DNA of 43,612 bases, from positions 1 to 43,612 of the forward strand of contig JAIYAX010000003.1 of the NCBI GenBank assembly GCA_027488815.1, given 5' to 3'. Below the pieces are notes generated by a model that did not search any database, had not been told where the DNA came from, and saw nothing but the letters and a program-made list of their open reading frames with translations. Both the position numbers and the translations under genes were made by a program. Below are positions 36,101 through 43,612 of the stretch, piece after piece. Every line of letters begins with the position of its first letter. Within the stretch, counting starts at the first letter, position 1. Source of the stretch: Cytophagaceae bacterium. Its GTDB lineage: Bacteria; Bacteroidota; Bacteroidia; Cytophagales; JAIYAX01.

Positions 36101-39100
36101 AATAGTCAAAGTTCTCCATCTTGTTCAAAACCTCAGTTTCTCCACCCACTTAGAAACACTCCCAATAATTTTGGTGCCGGATTGCCCTGGTTTATGATGC
36201 TTGATTTGTATCATAAGATCTATACTGGTAGTTATGAAGAAGGCAATACTGAAGTTTTGGACAAGAGATCGTTGCCTTTTCTAAGCAATTGGTGGTCGTA
36301 TAAGAAAATTAATAATTCTTCTTCCCCTTGCAATAGTGACACTCCCTGGCCGAATAGACCAACTTTAGCTACTGAAGATACCCGATTAGATCGATTGCAG
36401 TTACTAAGAATTTCGAGGAATACATACATGCTTTCCTCCGTAAAGAAATATGTTCGTCATGGCTTGGTCTCAAATTCTCAATACAAGGTGGGTTACAGTC
36501 CGGGAATGGTCATAGTAGAGCATAAAAACTTCAATTATCGACCGGTTTCCATTCCTGTGTATCTGAACGCAAGACCTGCAAGCCTAACTGCACCTTGCTC
36601 TTCTACTAAAACTTTTGTTTACAATCGACATACTATGCTTCTTACGGGCATTGAAAACAAGGATATCATAAGTAATACTTCCGAGAAGGCATACTCATTT
36701 AATTATGCGAGCTTTCCACTCCAACTTACCAATGGAAGTATTTCAAATTGGAAGGCTGATCCCTCAAAGGTATTCCAATGCTATCATAACGTGCTTTCCG
36801 AACCCATACTCCTTACAGGATATACAAATCCTTTAGGTGCTACTAAAACAATTACTTATTATCCTATCACAGATAGTATGGTTAGGTATATATCCTATAC
36901 TGATGGATTTCGCTCAGCTTACAGGAATAATATGACAAATACCAATAACAATGAGCCATTAAGTAATATCATAGTTTATCTAAACCCAATGGTAAAAGAA
37001 GTTATAGAAACCTCAATACAGGGTAAATCGATCTTAAGGACTTATGAATTTAGTAGGTTTTTTAGAAGAAACACACAGTTGTTTTCTAATACGCAACTTC
37101 TTGAGGCTACGCTACCAGGTACCTTGTATCATGTGATGGCAGAGAAAAATGGTTCTCCGAATAACTATGAATATGGCTTTGAAATAGCTAGAGTTAAATC
37201 ATTTCATTTAACTGGCCAAACCTCACCTTCAACTGTTTTTCTGGGAGAACAGATGTATGCACACGAAACCAATTGGCATTTGTTTGGCAAAGTAAAGTTT
37301 ATCAATACTTACGGACAAAATTTATTGAGGACAAGTCGAAAGTCTTTTGATTGGAACTGGCAGCAAGCCTATTCGGGTGTTCAGGCAAGAATTGGTTCAG
37401 GAAGAGTAGATACAATTGCAAACAAAGGAGAATACAGCGGCTTTCATTTGTCTACACAGCCAGATTTTTGCAACAGAGAACCTTATAACAACACAGAAAT
37501 AGGTGGAAGATCAAGTGACTATATAGACTTTATAACCGGAGTAAGAGACTTTGATAAAGCAGAGGCGACCAGATATACAGGATCATTTAATTTGAACTTA
37601 ACTACTTTTCCAATAACATTTATCAAAAGAAGAGATACCGCTTCCTATTTCATATCTCTTCAAAAATCCGTTGTTACCGAGTATCAATATGCTCCTGTCA
37701 GTTTTCCTGGTACTACTTCACCTGCAAATCATCTGATTAGGGACATGGATAATTGGATAGACATTCAAACTGTAAACAATGCTCATCTATACGGGAATGT
37801 TCCAATAGCAAACAATCTTCAATATCCTTTTTCTAACTTAATGAGCGCAACTCCTATAACCATTAGAATTCTCCAGGAAGTAGAGGAACGAAGGTATTAT
37901 ACGGCAGACCGAACCGGGCGCAGTAACAACAAAGAGTATAAGCGACTTTTGTTTGGTGACTACATGTATAAAGTTGTTCCTAGTTTTAATAAACTTTTGA
38001 ACTATCAGGAGTATGAAAAATTTATAAAATCTACTACGGAAATAGGTTTATCTCAGGCCTATGTTATTAATAGAGGAAATAGCAATAATCCTGAAATAGT
38101 TAGTTTCGAACCCTCTTGGAATGTAAGCAACATCAGAACCTTCAGTCCTCAACGACCAAATGAGAATAAAGAACAATCCTTTTTTTATTATTATGACCTG
38201 CAGAAAGTCCTTGTAAAACCAGATGGTAATTTTCCAAATTTAAGTAAGTTTCCAGATGGCAAGAATGGGTATTTTGCTGCAAGTTTCTTTTACAAAAATG
38301 GAGCTAGAGGCATACCATATAGAATCGATCATTTTACAGGAAACAACGATAAGTTGATCGATCGAAAGACCGAATTCTTTGAATATGACACCTTTATGTT
38401 GAGCTATAAGCAGTATAAAGCGTCATTGTTGGATACTGCTCTTGGTGCGACTTACTTAAGAAAGTTTTATGAGTACTTCCCTCCTTGTAGCCTAAATAAT
38501 TTGTACAGTATGATGAGTGATCTTTTCATCAAAGAAATGCTCACAAACGTTCACATTCCAAGTTGCTTTTATAACAAAGATTACTTTGATAACCTCCTTG
38601 GCCAAAGGAATAGTTCAAATGGACAGAGCTTATCAGTTACTGCCTCAAGTGAGGCGAGAGTAGAAAACAATTCTGCCAGTAGAGAACATTATTTCCCTGA
38701 TTATTTTAGCAAGAGAGTAGTATTCAAGTCTCACTTTGTTTCCATAGATACTACTCATCCTCCCATCTTGAGCAACCCCAATGCCCTTAATGGGGGCTCT
38801 CTGGAACTTTTTGTGCTACCTAACATTGTCGGGACGAATGAAGTACTGAGAACCATCTGGGATTTTAAAATGCCGGTAGTAAGGCAATTGATGATTCATA
38901 AAAGAAACTACTACGGTAGTCCTGAAGTTGTCGAAAATGCAAATGGTTTGTATACCCGGTATATCTACAACTACCCTATGGTAAGACAAATAAGAGATGG
39001 CTCCCAACCCCGTTGTGCTACCAATTCCTACTTATTGCCAGGGCAAAATCCAAACAAAGTAATTGATTTTTGGGCTTCGTACATGTACCATCCGCACCTG

Positions 39101-42100
39101 CCTTCAATGAAAATCGAAGATGTAGCTATATCTGCAACTGAAGGAGGATACCGCAAGTTCGATCCAACATTAAGTTCCAGATACACTTATTACGAATATA
39201 ACAGCAGGAATCTTTTGACAAGTATCAAAGAACACAATGGCTCTAAAATCATCTATGACTATGATGGGTTAAATCGTTTGATCACAGTAATAGAAGATAT
39301 GGAAGTTAAGAAGACTTACACCTACTCCAACTGGAAGCCAACCCAAAGCAATAACAACTATTTGGGAAAGCTTAATTCAAATTATATCGATGAACTAGTG
39401 TTCACCAACTCATACGAAGGAAATATGAGCCGAAGCTATATTGATCCATCAGGCAAACCTATCCATTCTGTGAGCAACACTTTTGAATATGGTCCATCCC
39501 GTAATTTAATCTTTGGGCTAAATTCTAAACATTCGGGTGAAGTAAAATTTGATCATTTTGACCGGCCTTCAAAACAGTTCAAGCATTTCTCCAGAACAAT
39601 CACTGACCCAAGCCAGGCGCTAGCCTTAACGTACAACAGCTCCAATTCCGCTTTTCCGCAGCAAACCTCCGAAATCAAATATTCTAATGATGAGTTTTCC
39701 AGAACACTGGAAACTGCCGACTTCGGAATTGCCCTGGGTTCCACCAATACCGTAGACAACAGCTATACCATGATCAGTGGACCGAACTTGGTGTCGGATT
39801 GCTCCCTGACCTCGCAGGAAGCCGCTGAGCTAATGCCTAGCTATGTATTTGGACAGGCTTCTCAAAGTGTCGAGTATATGTTTAGAAAGACCTCTACCAA
39901 TGACCAGGATGGTAAACAAGTCGATAGCTACCAGGATGCATTAGGGAGGGTAGTCGCCCAGCGCTCCACCATCTCTACCAACAACCATGCGATCACACTG
40001 TTCATTTATAACCCGAGTGACCAGTTGGTGAAGGTCATCGACCCAAGAAAACTGGCCACCACTTATCGGTACAATCTCAATGGATTAGTTATCGAGAAGT
40101 GCAGCCCGGATGAAGGTTGCAAACACTACATGTACGATGCCTCAGGCAGGGTAGTCGTGGAGCAAGATGCAATGTTGAAAACTTCCTTTGCATCTGGAGA
40201 AGGCTATAGGCTATACCATTATGACAAATTTGGTAGCCTATTTAAACAAGAGCGTAGGGTCTTGTATAATACTACCGATATTCCTTTTAGTAACTACTCT
40301 GGGGTAAGCTTCAGGCGCAGTAATACCTTCAGATTTCAAGAGTTTAGCAACTACAAAAAATTTGGAGACCTTGAAGGAACAGCAAACTCCAGCATCATAC
40401 CTGAAAAAGAGTGGGTGTACTATGGCCCAAACATGACTACTCCTATCTATCTTCACTCCAAGGCAAGAAGCTTCTTTAGGGATAGATCATACCGCTGGGG
40501 CAGACTGGCTCATACCCTCTCGTTCAACCACTATGGCAAGGCCGTACAACTCGAAATATACAACTACAACAGCAAGGGGCAGGTCAAAGACTTTGTGGTG
40601 CAGACCAATTTGCGAGGTATGGAAGAGCCTCAGCCGGGTAGTGTTCATCTCATCCGAAACACCTACTCCTACACCGGCCAGCTTGACAAGCAGGAGATCG
40701 ATATCAATATGGACTGCAGGCTCGACTTCTACACCCGGTACATCTATGACCGCTATGACCGGCTGAAGGAAGTGTATGCAGGGCACCAGAGCAATGCCGC
40801 AAACCCCTACAAGATTGCCTCCTACCAGTATCGGGATCAGGATGATCTGCTGAGCAAGGCGAGCTACCATCAAAACAACCAGCTGATTAACGATGCCTTT
40901 TATTACTACGATGCCAACAGGGACCGGCTGACCCGAATGGACGATGCGCACTTGACCTGGGACCTGTTTTATGACAATACGATGCCTGCAGGTGTGACAG
41001 GCATAGCGCCTAACTACAACGGCAACATCAATGCTACCAAATCTCTTTACAAATGGACGGCAGCAGGCCTGGGAGTAGTGGGCCGTACCTACCGGTACCA
41101 GTACGATGACATGAACAGGCTCACGTTTGCAGGTACGGACCAGGCAGCCAATGGGGTAAACGGTGATGAAACGTTTGTTTACGATAAATCAGGTAACTTC
41201 TTCAGTATCTCAAGAGTGACAAACTCTGGTAACCGTACTGTCAACTACGCCTATGTTTCAAATACCAATAGGCTGGGGAGCACTTCAATTGGGAGCCAAC
41301 TGGATAAGTCAATGGAGTACGACCATAATGGGAACATGACCCAGAACGGCAGAGTGGGTCTTGACTACAAGTTATTCAAATATGGTCAATCCAACCTGCC
41401 CTATGCCTACTACAGAGATATACCACCAACGAATGGCGGCCATACGAATGAAGACAGCCTTTGGCTGCTCTATGGCGTAAATGATTTACGCATAGGGTTG
41501 TATCAACCCAATCATACCTATCTGGATGCAGGCATCAGCCACTACCTACGAGACCATACCGGGCGTGAGCTGGCCATGAACAAGCAAAACGCTGATGGCA
41601 CAAACAGCAAATGGACCTACTATCTGTTTGGCCATGGAGGGCAGCGAATTGCCAGCTATACACCTGACGTTTTCCGTCAGCCAGATGCCAATTTTTACCA
41701 GGGTATAGCACTTGGAGGCAATACAGACCCACATATGGTTACGGCAGAGGCCTATCCATTAACTACCACAGGCCCGCATGACTACTGGATAGGAGCAGCA
41801 GGTGCATTAGAAGTGGGGAGATTAAGAGTACCAACAAATTTACTAGGCTCAACCTACTTTACCTACCAGACCTCCCCGGACCTCAACACGAAACACCACC
41901 TGCGCATGGTCTCCAACGATCACATTGAGCTACGGGAGGGAGCCACCATCGGAGGGCTGGAAGCTGAAAGCAGAGTGTCGATTTTCACCCTTGACCCCGG
42001 GGCATTTTGTACTACCTTTGATAATACCGATATGCCGGGCATGAAGTACCATACCTACGACCACCTGGGCAGTTTGCGTGTGACCTACCGCCGATCTGGT

Positions 42101-42952
42101 GCCAGCCTGCCCGTAGACGCCCTCTACGAGTACAGCCCCTATGGCAGGGTGGTGCAGACCTACCAGGCAGCAGGGCGAGACCGCTACCTGAGCACGGGCC
42201 ATGAGCGTGAGGAAGCGACCAACTACGACTACCGCCTTGCCCGCCTATACGATGCCGAGCTGGGTAGGTTTTTGGGGGTGGATGCTCTGGCGGGGAAATT
42301 CCCAGGGTGGAGTTCGTATAATTATGTATTTGCTAACCCGATAAGGTTTGTCGATCCGGATGGGAGAAGACCTTTTCCAGTAAATGATTATTATCTAGCA
42401 GAAAGATTTAGAATAGATTCATGGTTTGGCCCAAGAAATACAGGGTTAAAATATGCCAGTAGAGTACATAAAGGTCTTGATTTTAATTTTGGAGCTGGGA
42501 AATTTGATTATGGTGCTCCTGTTTTAAGTACACATGACGGTATCGTTACTATAAAGGATGACATGTCAGGAAATACTGGCCGTATGGTAACGGTAACATC
42601 CCCGGATGGATCATTTAGGACAAAATATATGCATCTAAAGTCAATTAATGTAAAAGAGGGTCAAGAAATCAATGAGTCGACACAAATTGGAGAAATAGGA
42701 GGATCGAGATCAGGTAAAGAGCAAGGAGGGTTAGTTCATTTGCATTACCAAATTGAAAAGCTAAATAAAGTGTCTAAAATTTGGGAGCATTATAATCCAA
42801 CAGAAGAAAAAGGAAATTCTAAAGAAAACGTCGTTGACCCTCAAACATGGATCAATGCTAAAGCCGAAGACAATATGAGGGATTCAAAATTGATTGAGCA
42901 AGATAATACTAGAATGGAAATGTTGGCCCCTATGATTAGAAAGGAACCATAA
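33152..42952 (+). CDS. Giant secreted RHS-repeat protein with C-terminal M23 peptidase domain (candidate polymorphic toxin)
   Basis: The 3266-residue protein has a Sec signal peptide (residues 1-26, AYAQ), an N-terminal region with VNLFNGSFSSSVTLGTV and GEGW typical of RHS/YD proteins, a long beta-rich middle, RHS/YD repeats from about residue 2010 (for example YDYDGLNRLITVIE), and the RHS core at 2970-3071 from DHLGS through YDYRLARLYDAELGRFLGVD to DPDG (3068-3071). After DPDG comes a 195-residue tip with M23 motifs: H3106 and D3110 in HKGLD, H3161 in YMHLKS, and H3196/H3198 in HLHYQ, the full LytM zinc and catalytic set. It should cut peptidoglycan cross-links. No T9SS sorting tail is visible. 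The gene is AT-rich except for a GC-rich core. A lipoprotein gene follows 2 nt later. Confidence 0.9.
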   Translation: MKNIAGIAKQSFTAVCLVLTGLSAYAQLEGGKDFGQPNVHRVEKSTLSSGMVQDNVNLFNGSFSSSVTLGTVSTPGLSYTATMSYNSSVQLGNNEEFMSGIPYGEGWQVDIPKVTIEFTPQSWDFYKDLFQFDPLCSTPLPGGVMPTGWNAKRRRDWFNPVLSIPGVFSGKLIFKFNDENGFPVFVPERFEEYIEAKLKFTTNSWLQYGFGSSDSRIIEEKLGPEGYKLVYWEVTLKDGTIYEFKLPVYRQYNGNNYRLSSFNSDQSLRRNIVPSTETPLWYITRIYKKSEIHQYIDFDYLRYGNYFISGEHQQYHLARGLANTYLSDYDERYLSTSEIDMLLNYFTYFITGFYKANKIGDNLNGPVYDSPRNGMLTQSFFFYKEVFPKAVVAYLGNGKEDMEYQDDLWTESPNASSLRDSTVIDLGLEQHERLDFEYKSRSITSADNTSTAPYSNLNFQVNSTILSLGQPGVSALDDLYLMKSIYYWGKYQDGPIVGGIHSPVASDSFFVKPTSTNNFNINSSSSDRNTKWRRIKNLRHSSFISNNNIACDYIYQSNGLPHPSNPYALYYVQSQSGYLYHSEEDLSNSEVINASFDHSFLQSPDISGNLIPGDDYQIRSMIFAPRRSSDGSHDPSYFGSFDFDVATDVQRSNNQLMKVDSRSLFSTFNNPIKWSPWLSALNTYGPPTDNKNGMVTVNTFTLGNYKTSVNQPVFIRVGPANSDHNFNFLKFDYGTKGFEENLNQLPIYQPNSINSIPPGHPYFNYSTNNSYTGITPNSNALLFEEKFSSFLTFFNESNITQIIPSYTKPYEPMTKKNEAILVGFHRKFDKIEITNLAGSASTPPYPYMYVNRKMQYYRGATATWEDLTTSTPTTLNELKGVIQFTVPTDWVMKEVRGYDRFWIRIVVDVEDNVKWKWPTPLLPSQLRLLREGEITSVKVKISSMPNADPVSHNVRQPGDIANTIQPYPTALFSYFQHTNHFVINSQSSPSCSKPQFLHPLRNTPNNFGAGLPWFMMLDLYHKIYTGSYEEGNTEVLDKRSLPFLSNWWSYKKINNSSSPCNSDTPWPNRPTLATEDTRLDRLQLLRISRNTYMLSSVKKYVRHGLVSNSQYKVGYSPGMVIVEHKNFNYRPVSIPVYLNARPASLTAPCSSTKTFVYNRHTMLLTGIENKDIISNTSEKAYSFNYASFPLQLTNGSISNWKADPSKVFQCYHNVLSEPILLTGYTNPLGATKTITYYPITDSMVRYISYTDGFRSAYRNNMTNTNNNEPLSNIIVYLNPMVKEVIETSIQGKSILRTYEFSRFFRRNTQLFSNTQLLEATLPGTLYHVMAEKNGSPNNYEYGFEIARVKSFHLTGQTSPSTVFLGEQMYAHETNWHLFGKVKFINTYGQNLLRTSRKSFDWNWQQAYSGVQARIGSGRVDTIANKGEYSGFHLSTQPDFCNREPYNNTEIGGRSSDYIDFITGVRDFDKAEATRYTGSFNLNLTTFPITFIKRRDTASYFISLQKSVVTEYQYAPVSFPGTTSPANHLIRDMDNWIDIQTVNNAHLYGNVPIANNLQYPFSNLMSATPITIRILQEVEERRYYTADRTGRSNNKEYKRLLFGDYMYKVVPSFNKLLNYQEYEKFIKSTTEIGLSQAYVINRGNSNNPEIVSFEPSWNVSNIRTFSPQRPNENKEQSFFYYYDLQKVLVKPDGNFPNLSKFPDGKNGYFAASFFYKNGARGIPYRIDHFTGNNDKLIDRKTEFFEYDTFMLSYKQYKASLLDTALGATYLRKFYEYFPPCSLNNLYSMMSDLFIKEMLTNVHIPSCFYNKDYFDNLLGQRNSSNGQSLSVTASSEARVENNSASREHYFPDYFSKRVVFKSHFVSIDTTHPPILSNPNALNGGSLELFVLPNIVGTNEVLRTIWDFKMPVVRQLMIHKRNYYGSPEVVENANGLYTRYIYNYPMVRQIRDGSQPRCATNSYLLPGQNPNKVIDFWASYMYHPHLPSMKIEDVAISATEGGYRKFDPTLSSRYTYYEYNSRNLLTSIKEHNGSKIIYDYDGLNRLITVIEDMEVKKTYTYSNWKPTQSNNNYLGKLNSNYIDELVFTNSYEGNMSRSYIDPSGKPIHSVSNTFEYGPSRNLIFGLNSKHSGEVKFDHFDRPSKQFKHFSRTITDPSQALALTYNSSNSAFPQQTSEIKYSNDEFSRTLETADFGIALGSTNTVDNSYTMISGPNLVSDCSLTSQEAAELMPSYVFGQASQSVEYMFRKTSTNDQDGKQVDSYQDALGRVVAQRSTISTNNHAITLFIYNPSDQLVKVIDPRKLATTYRYNLNGLVIEKCSPDEGCKHYMYDASGRVVVEQDAMLKTSFASGEGYRLYHYDKFGSLFKQERRVLYNTTDIPFSNYSGVSFRRSNTFRFQEFSNYKKFGDLEGTANSSIIPEKEWVYYGPNMTTPIYLHSKARSFFRDRSYRWGRLAHTLSFNHYGKAVQLEIYNYNSKGQVKDFVVQTNLRGMEEPQPGSVHLIRNTYSYTGQLDKQEIDINMDCRLDFYTRYIYDRYDRLKEVYAGHQSNAANPYKIASYQYRDQDDLLSKASYHQNNQLINDAFYYYDANRDRLTRMDDAHLTWDLFYDNTMPAGVTGIAPNYNGNINATKSLYKWTAAGLGVVGRTYRYQYDDMNRLTFAGTDQAANGVNGDETFVYDKSGNFFSISRVTNSGNRTVNYAYVSNTNRLGSTSIGSQLDKSMEYDHNGNMTQNGRVGLDYKLFKYGQSNLPYAYYRDIPPTNGGHTNEDSLWLLYGVNDLRIGLYQPNHTYLDAGISHYLRDHTGRELAMNKQNADGTNSKWTYYLFGHGGQRIASYTPDVFRQPDANFYQGIALGGNTDPHMVTAEAYPLTTTGPHDYWIGAAGALEVGRLRVPTNLLGSTYFTYQTSPDLNTKHHLRMVSNDHIELREGATIGGLEAESRVSIFTLDPGAFCTTFDNTDMPGMKYHTYDHLGSLRVTYRRSGASLPVDALYEYSPYGRVVQTYQAAGRDRYLSTGHEREEATNYDYRLARLYDAELGRFLGVDALAGKFPGWSSYNYVFANPIRFVDPDGRRPFPVNDYYLAERFRIDSWFGPRNTGLKYASRVHKGLDFNFGAGKFDYGAPVLSTHDGIVTIKDDMSGNTGRMVTVTSPDGSFRTKYMHLKSINVKEGQEINESTQIGEIGGSRSGKEQGGLVHLHYQIEKLNKVSKIWEHYNPTEEKGNSKENVVDPQTWINAKAEDNMRDSKLIEQDNTRMEMLAPMIRKEP

Positions 42953-42954
42953 AA

Positions 42955-43398
42955 ATGAGACAACCCATGAGGCATTTCTTCTTCTTTTTCTTCTTAATTA
43001 ACTTTCTGTCAGGATGTACAAGAAACAAAGGTGATGATAAGTCTAACACAACTCCTGATTCGAATAAATCCCCTTCAATTGTAGCGATGGAAGATTTTAA
43101 GTTTTTCTTTAAAAAATTTAAAGAAGATAGTTTTTTTCAAACCCAGAGAGTAGACAAGCCATTGATATTATTAATCGTTGATGAGGAAAACATAGAAAAG
43201 ACTAGTGAGTTAGTCAATTATGTTTCATTTAATCAGAAAGATTGGGATGGGAAAATTGTTTTGAAATTTGAAAACATTTCTAAAGATACCGTTAATGTGA
43301 TTTTAGGATTAGAAGATACTGGGGTACATATTGAGCATTTATTTGTAAACAGAAGTAATAAGTGGTATTTGTATCAAATAGGTAACTTTTCTGATTAA
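42955..43398 (+). CDS. Small lipoprotein, candidate immunity protein (DUF4348-like)
   Basis: The 147-residue protein has a lipoprotein signal with an unusual run of six Phe, then LSGC (lipidated Cys at residue 21), an Asp/Ser/Asn-rich tether and a compact domain beginning EDFKFFFKKFKEDSFFQ and ending WYLYQIGNFSD. That pattern resembles DUF4348 lipoproteins of Bacteroidota, a tentative match from memory. The start codon is 2 nt after the RHS stop, so expression is coupled. A periplasm-facing lipoprotein is where protection against a peptidoglycan peptidase would be needed, hence the immunity hypothesis. An in-frame ATG at 42967 is a possible alternative start. Confidence 0.75.
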   Translation: MRQPMRHFFFFFFLINFLSGCTRNKGDDKSNTTPDSNKSPSIVAMEDFKFFFKKFKEDSFFQTQRVDKPLILLIVDEENIEKTSELVNYVSFNQKDWDGKIVLKFENISKDTVNVILGLEDTGVHIEHLFVNRSNKWYLYQIGNFSD

Positions 43399-43415
43399 TA
43401 GATTAGGCTTTCCCC

Positions 43416-43612
43416 ATTCCCCATTGGTTGGTGTTCCGTCACCAACCAAGTTTTTATCTGCTGGGCAAGACTGTTATGATTATTGGATTCCCCATTGGTT
43501 GGTGTTCCGCCGCAAACCAAATTTTTATCTGCTGGGGCAAGACAGTTATGATTCCCCTTTGGTTGGTGTTCCGCCGCAAACCAAATTTTTATCTGCTGGG
43601 GCAAGACAGTTA
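43416..43612 (+). repeat. Tandem ~64-bp repeat array (at least three copies, continues past the window)
   Basis: Copies start at 43416, 43487 and 43551, each opening with ATTCCCC. Copies 2 and 3 are nearly identical over 62 nt; copy 1 differs at several bases and has about 8 extra bases at its end. Each copy contains an inverted TTGGTT/AACCAA repeat followed by TTTTTATCTG and CTGGGGCAAGAC (one G fewer in copy 1). The array is cut by the window edge. Confidence 0.9.
43424..43455 (+). terminator. Terminator-like hairpin in repeat copy 1, after the lipoprotein gene
   Basis: TTGGTTGGTG (43424-43433) pairs perfectly with CACCAACCAA (43440-43449) around TTCCGT, followed by G and TTTTT. It begins 26 nt after the lipoprotein stop codon and probably ends the fibre-RHS-lipoprotein transcript. 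The equivalent hairpins in copies 2 and 3 have one mismatch and one wobble pair. Confidence 0.75.

Noticed and set aside
40487-40951. 154-residue minus-strand frame rich in Val and Ile opposite the RHS core
   Set aside because: Reverse reading of GC-rich YD repeats; hydrophobic residues come from the repeated Tyr/Asp/Asn codons on the other strand.
42366-42952. Type IX secretion sorting domain at the end of the RHS protein
   Set aside because: The C-terminus after the M23 domain is a short charged helix without the glycine and lysine pattern of such domains.
43395-43604. 69-residue minus-strand open frame with internal peptide repeats
   Set aside because: It only spans the terminal tandem DNA repeats and their terminator hairpins, so the repeated peptide is a by-product.
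43416-43612. Possible CRISPR array in the terminal repeats
   Set aside because: Copies abut without unique spacers, units are longer than CRISPR repeats and no cas gene is in the window.

Overview
The window looks like a chromosomal segment from a member of the Bacteroidota, probably a cytophagalean. Three things point there. Several genes carry Bacteroidota-type promoters (TTTG, about 19 nt, TANNTTTG) and no obvious Shine-Dalgarno sites. The gene order bamD - rpoZ - coaBC and pheT - coiled coil - zapA - rny is familiar from that phylum. Several Bacteroidota-associated families are present (DUF6090, probable DUF4905, an OlsF/GlsF-type fused acyltransferase, and a secreted fibre with the phylum's usual C-terminal coiled coil). 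These family assignments are from recognition, not database searches.

Layout. 1-2.4 kb: the tail of an unknown gene, then rarA and sucD. 2.4-8.4 kb (minus): radC and a DUF1684 protein, then pheT, a coiled-coil protein, zapA and rny. 8.5-11.1 kb: a DUF6090 membrane protein facing a cyclic-nucleotide-binding protein and tilS. 11.1-15.1 kb (plus): an OstA/LptA-like protein, bamD, rpoZ and coaBC. 15.1-19.7 kb (minus): a probable DUF4905 protein, a LysM/double-psi-barrel protein, a small basic secreted protein and a polytopic TPR protein. 19.7-21.8 kb (plus): an NfeD-type membrane protease and kdsB. 21.8-23.2 kb (minus): YciH/SUI1, a coiled-coil membrane protein and MarC. 23.3-25.1 kb: the fused lipid acyltransferase. 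25.1-28.3 kb (minus): a glycosyltransferase, miaA and a trans-sulfuration-type PLP enzyme. 28.4-30.5 kb (plus): a degenerate receiver-HPt protein, a single-domain response regulator, a small unknown and a PhnP-like metallo-hydrolase. 30.6-31.8 kb: gapA (minus) and tRNA-Glu. Most of this is housekeeping: tRNA modification and charging, envelope assembly (Bam, Lpt, Kdo), central metabolism and cell division.

The accessory part begins right after tRNA-Glu and its terminator and runs to the end (31.8-43.6 kb). It holds a secreted fibre-like protein, a 3266-residue secreted RHS protein whose last ~195 residues form a complete M23 (LytM-type) peptidase domain, and, 2 nt downstream, a small lipoprotein. 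I read the last two as a candidate polymorphic toxin acting on peptidoglycan and its membrane-anchored immunity protein. Base composition changes sharply inside the RHS gene (AT-rich N-terminal part, GC-rich core, AT-rich toxin tip), which fits a cassette-swapped toxin. The locus ends in at least three tandem ~64-bp repeats, each containing a terminator-like hairpin, running out of the window.

No stretch longer than 300 bases lacks a gene. The longest gap, about 195 nt of very AT-rich sequence (31816-32010), holds a terminator tail, a weak possible promoter and a 17-nt inverted repeat.
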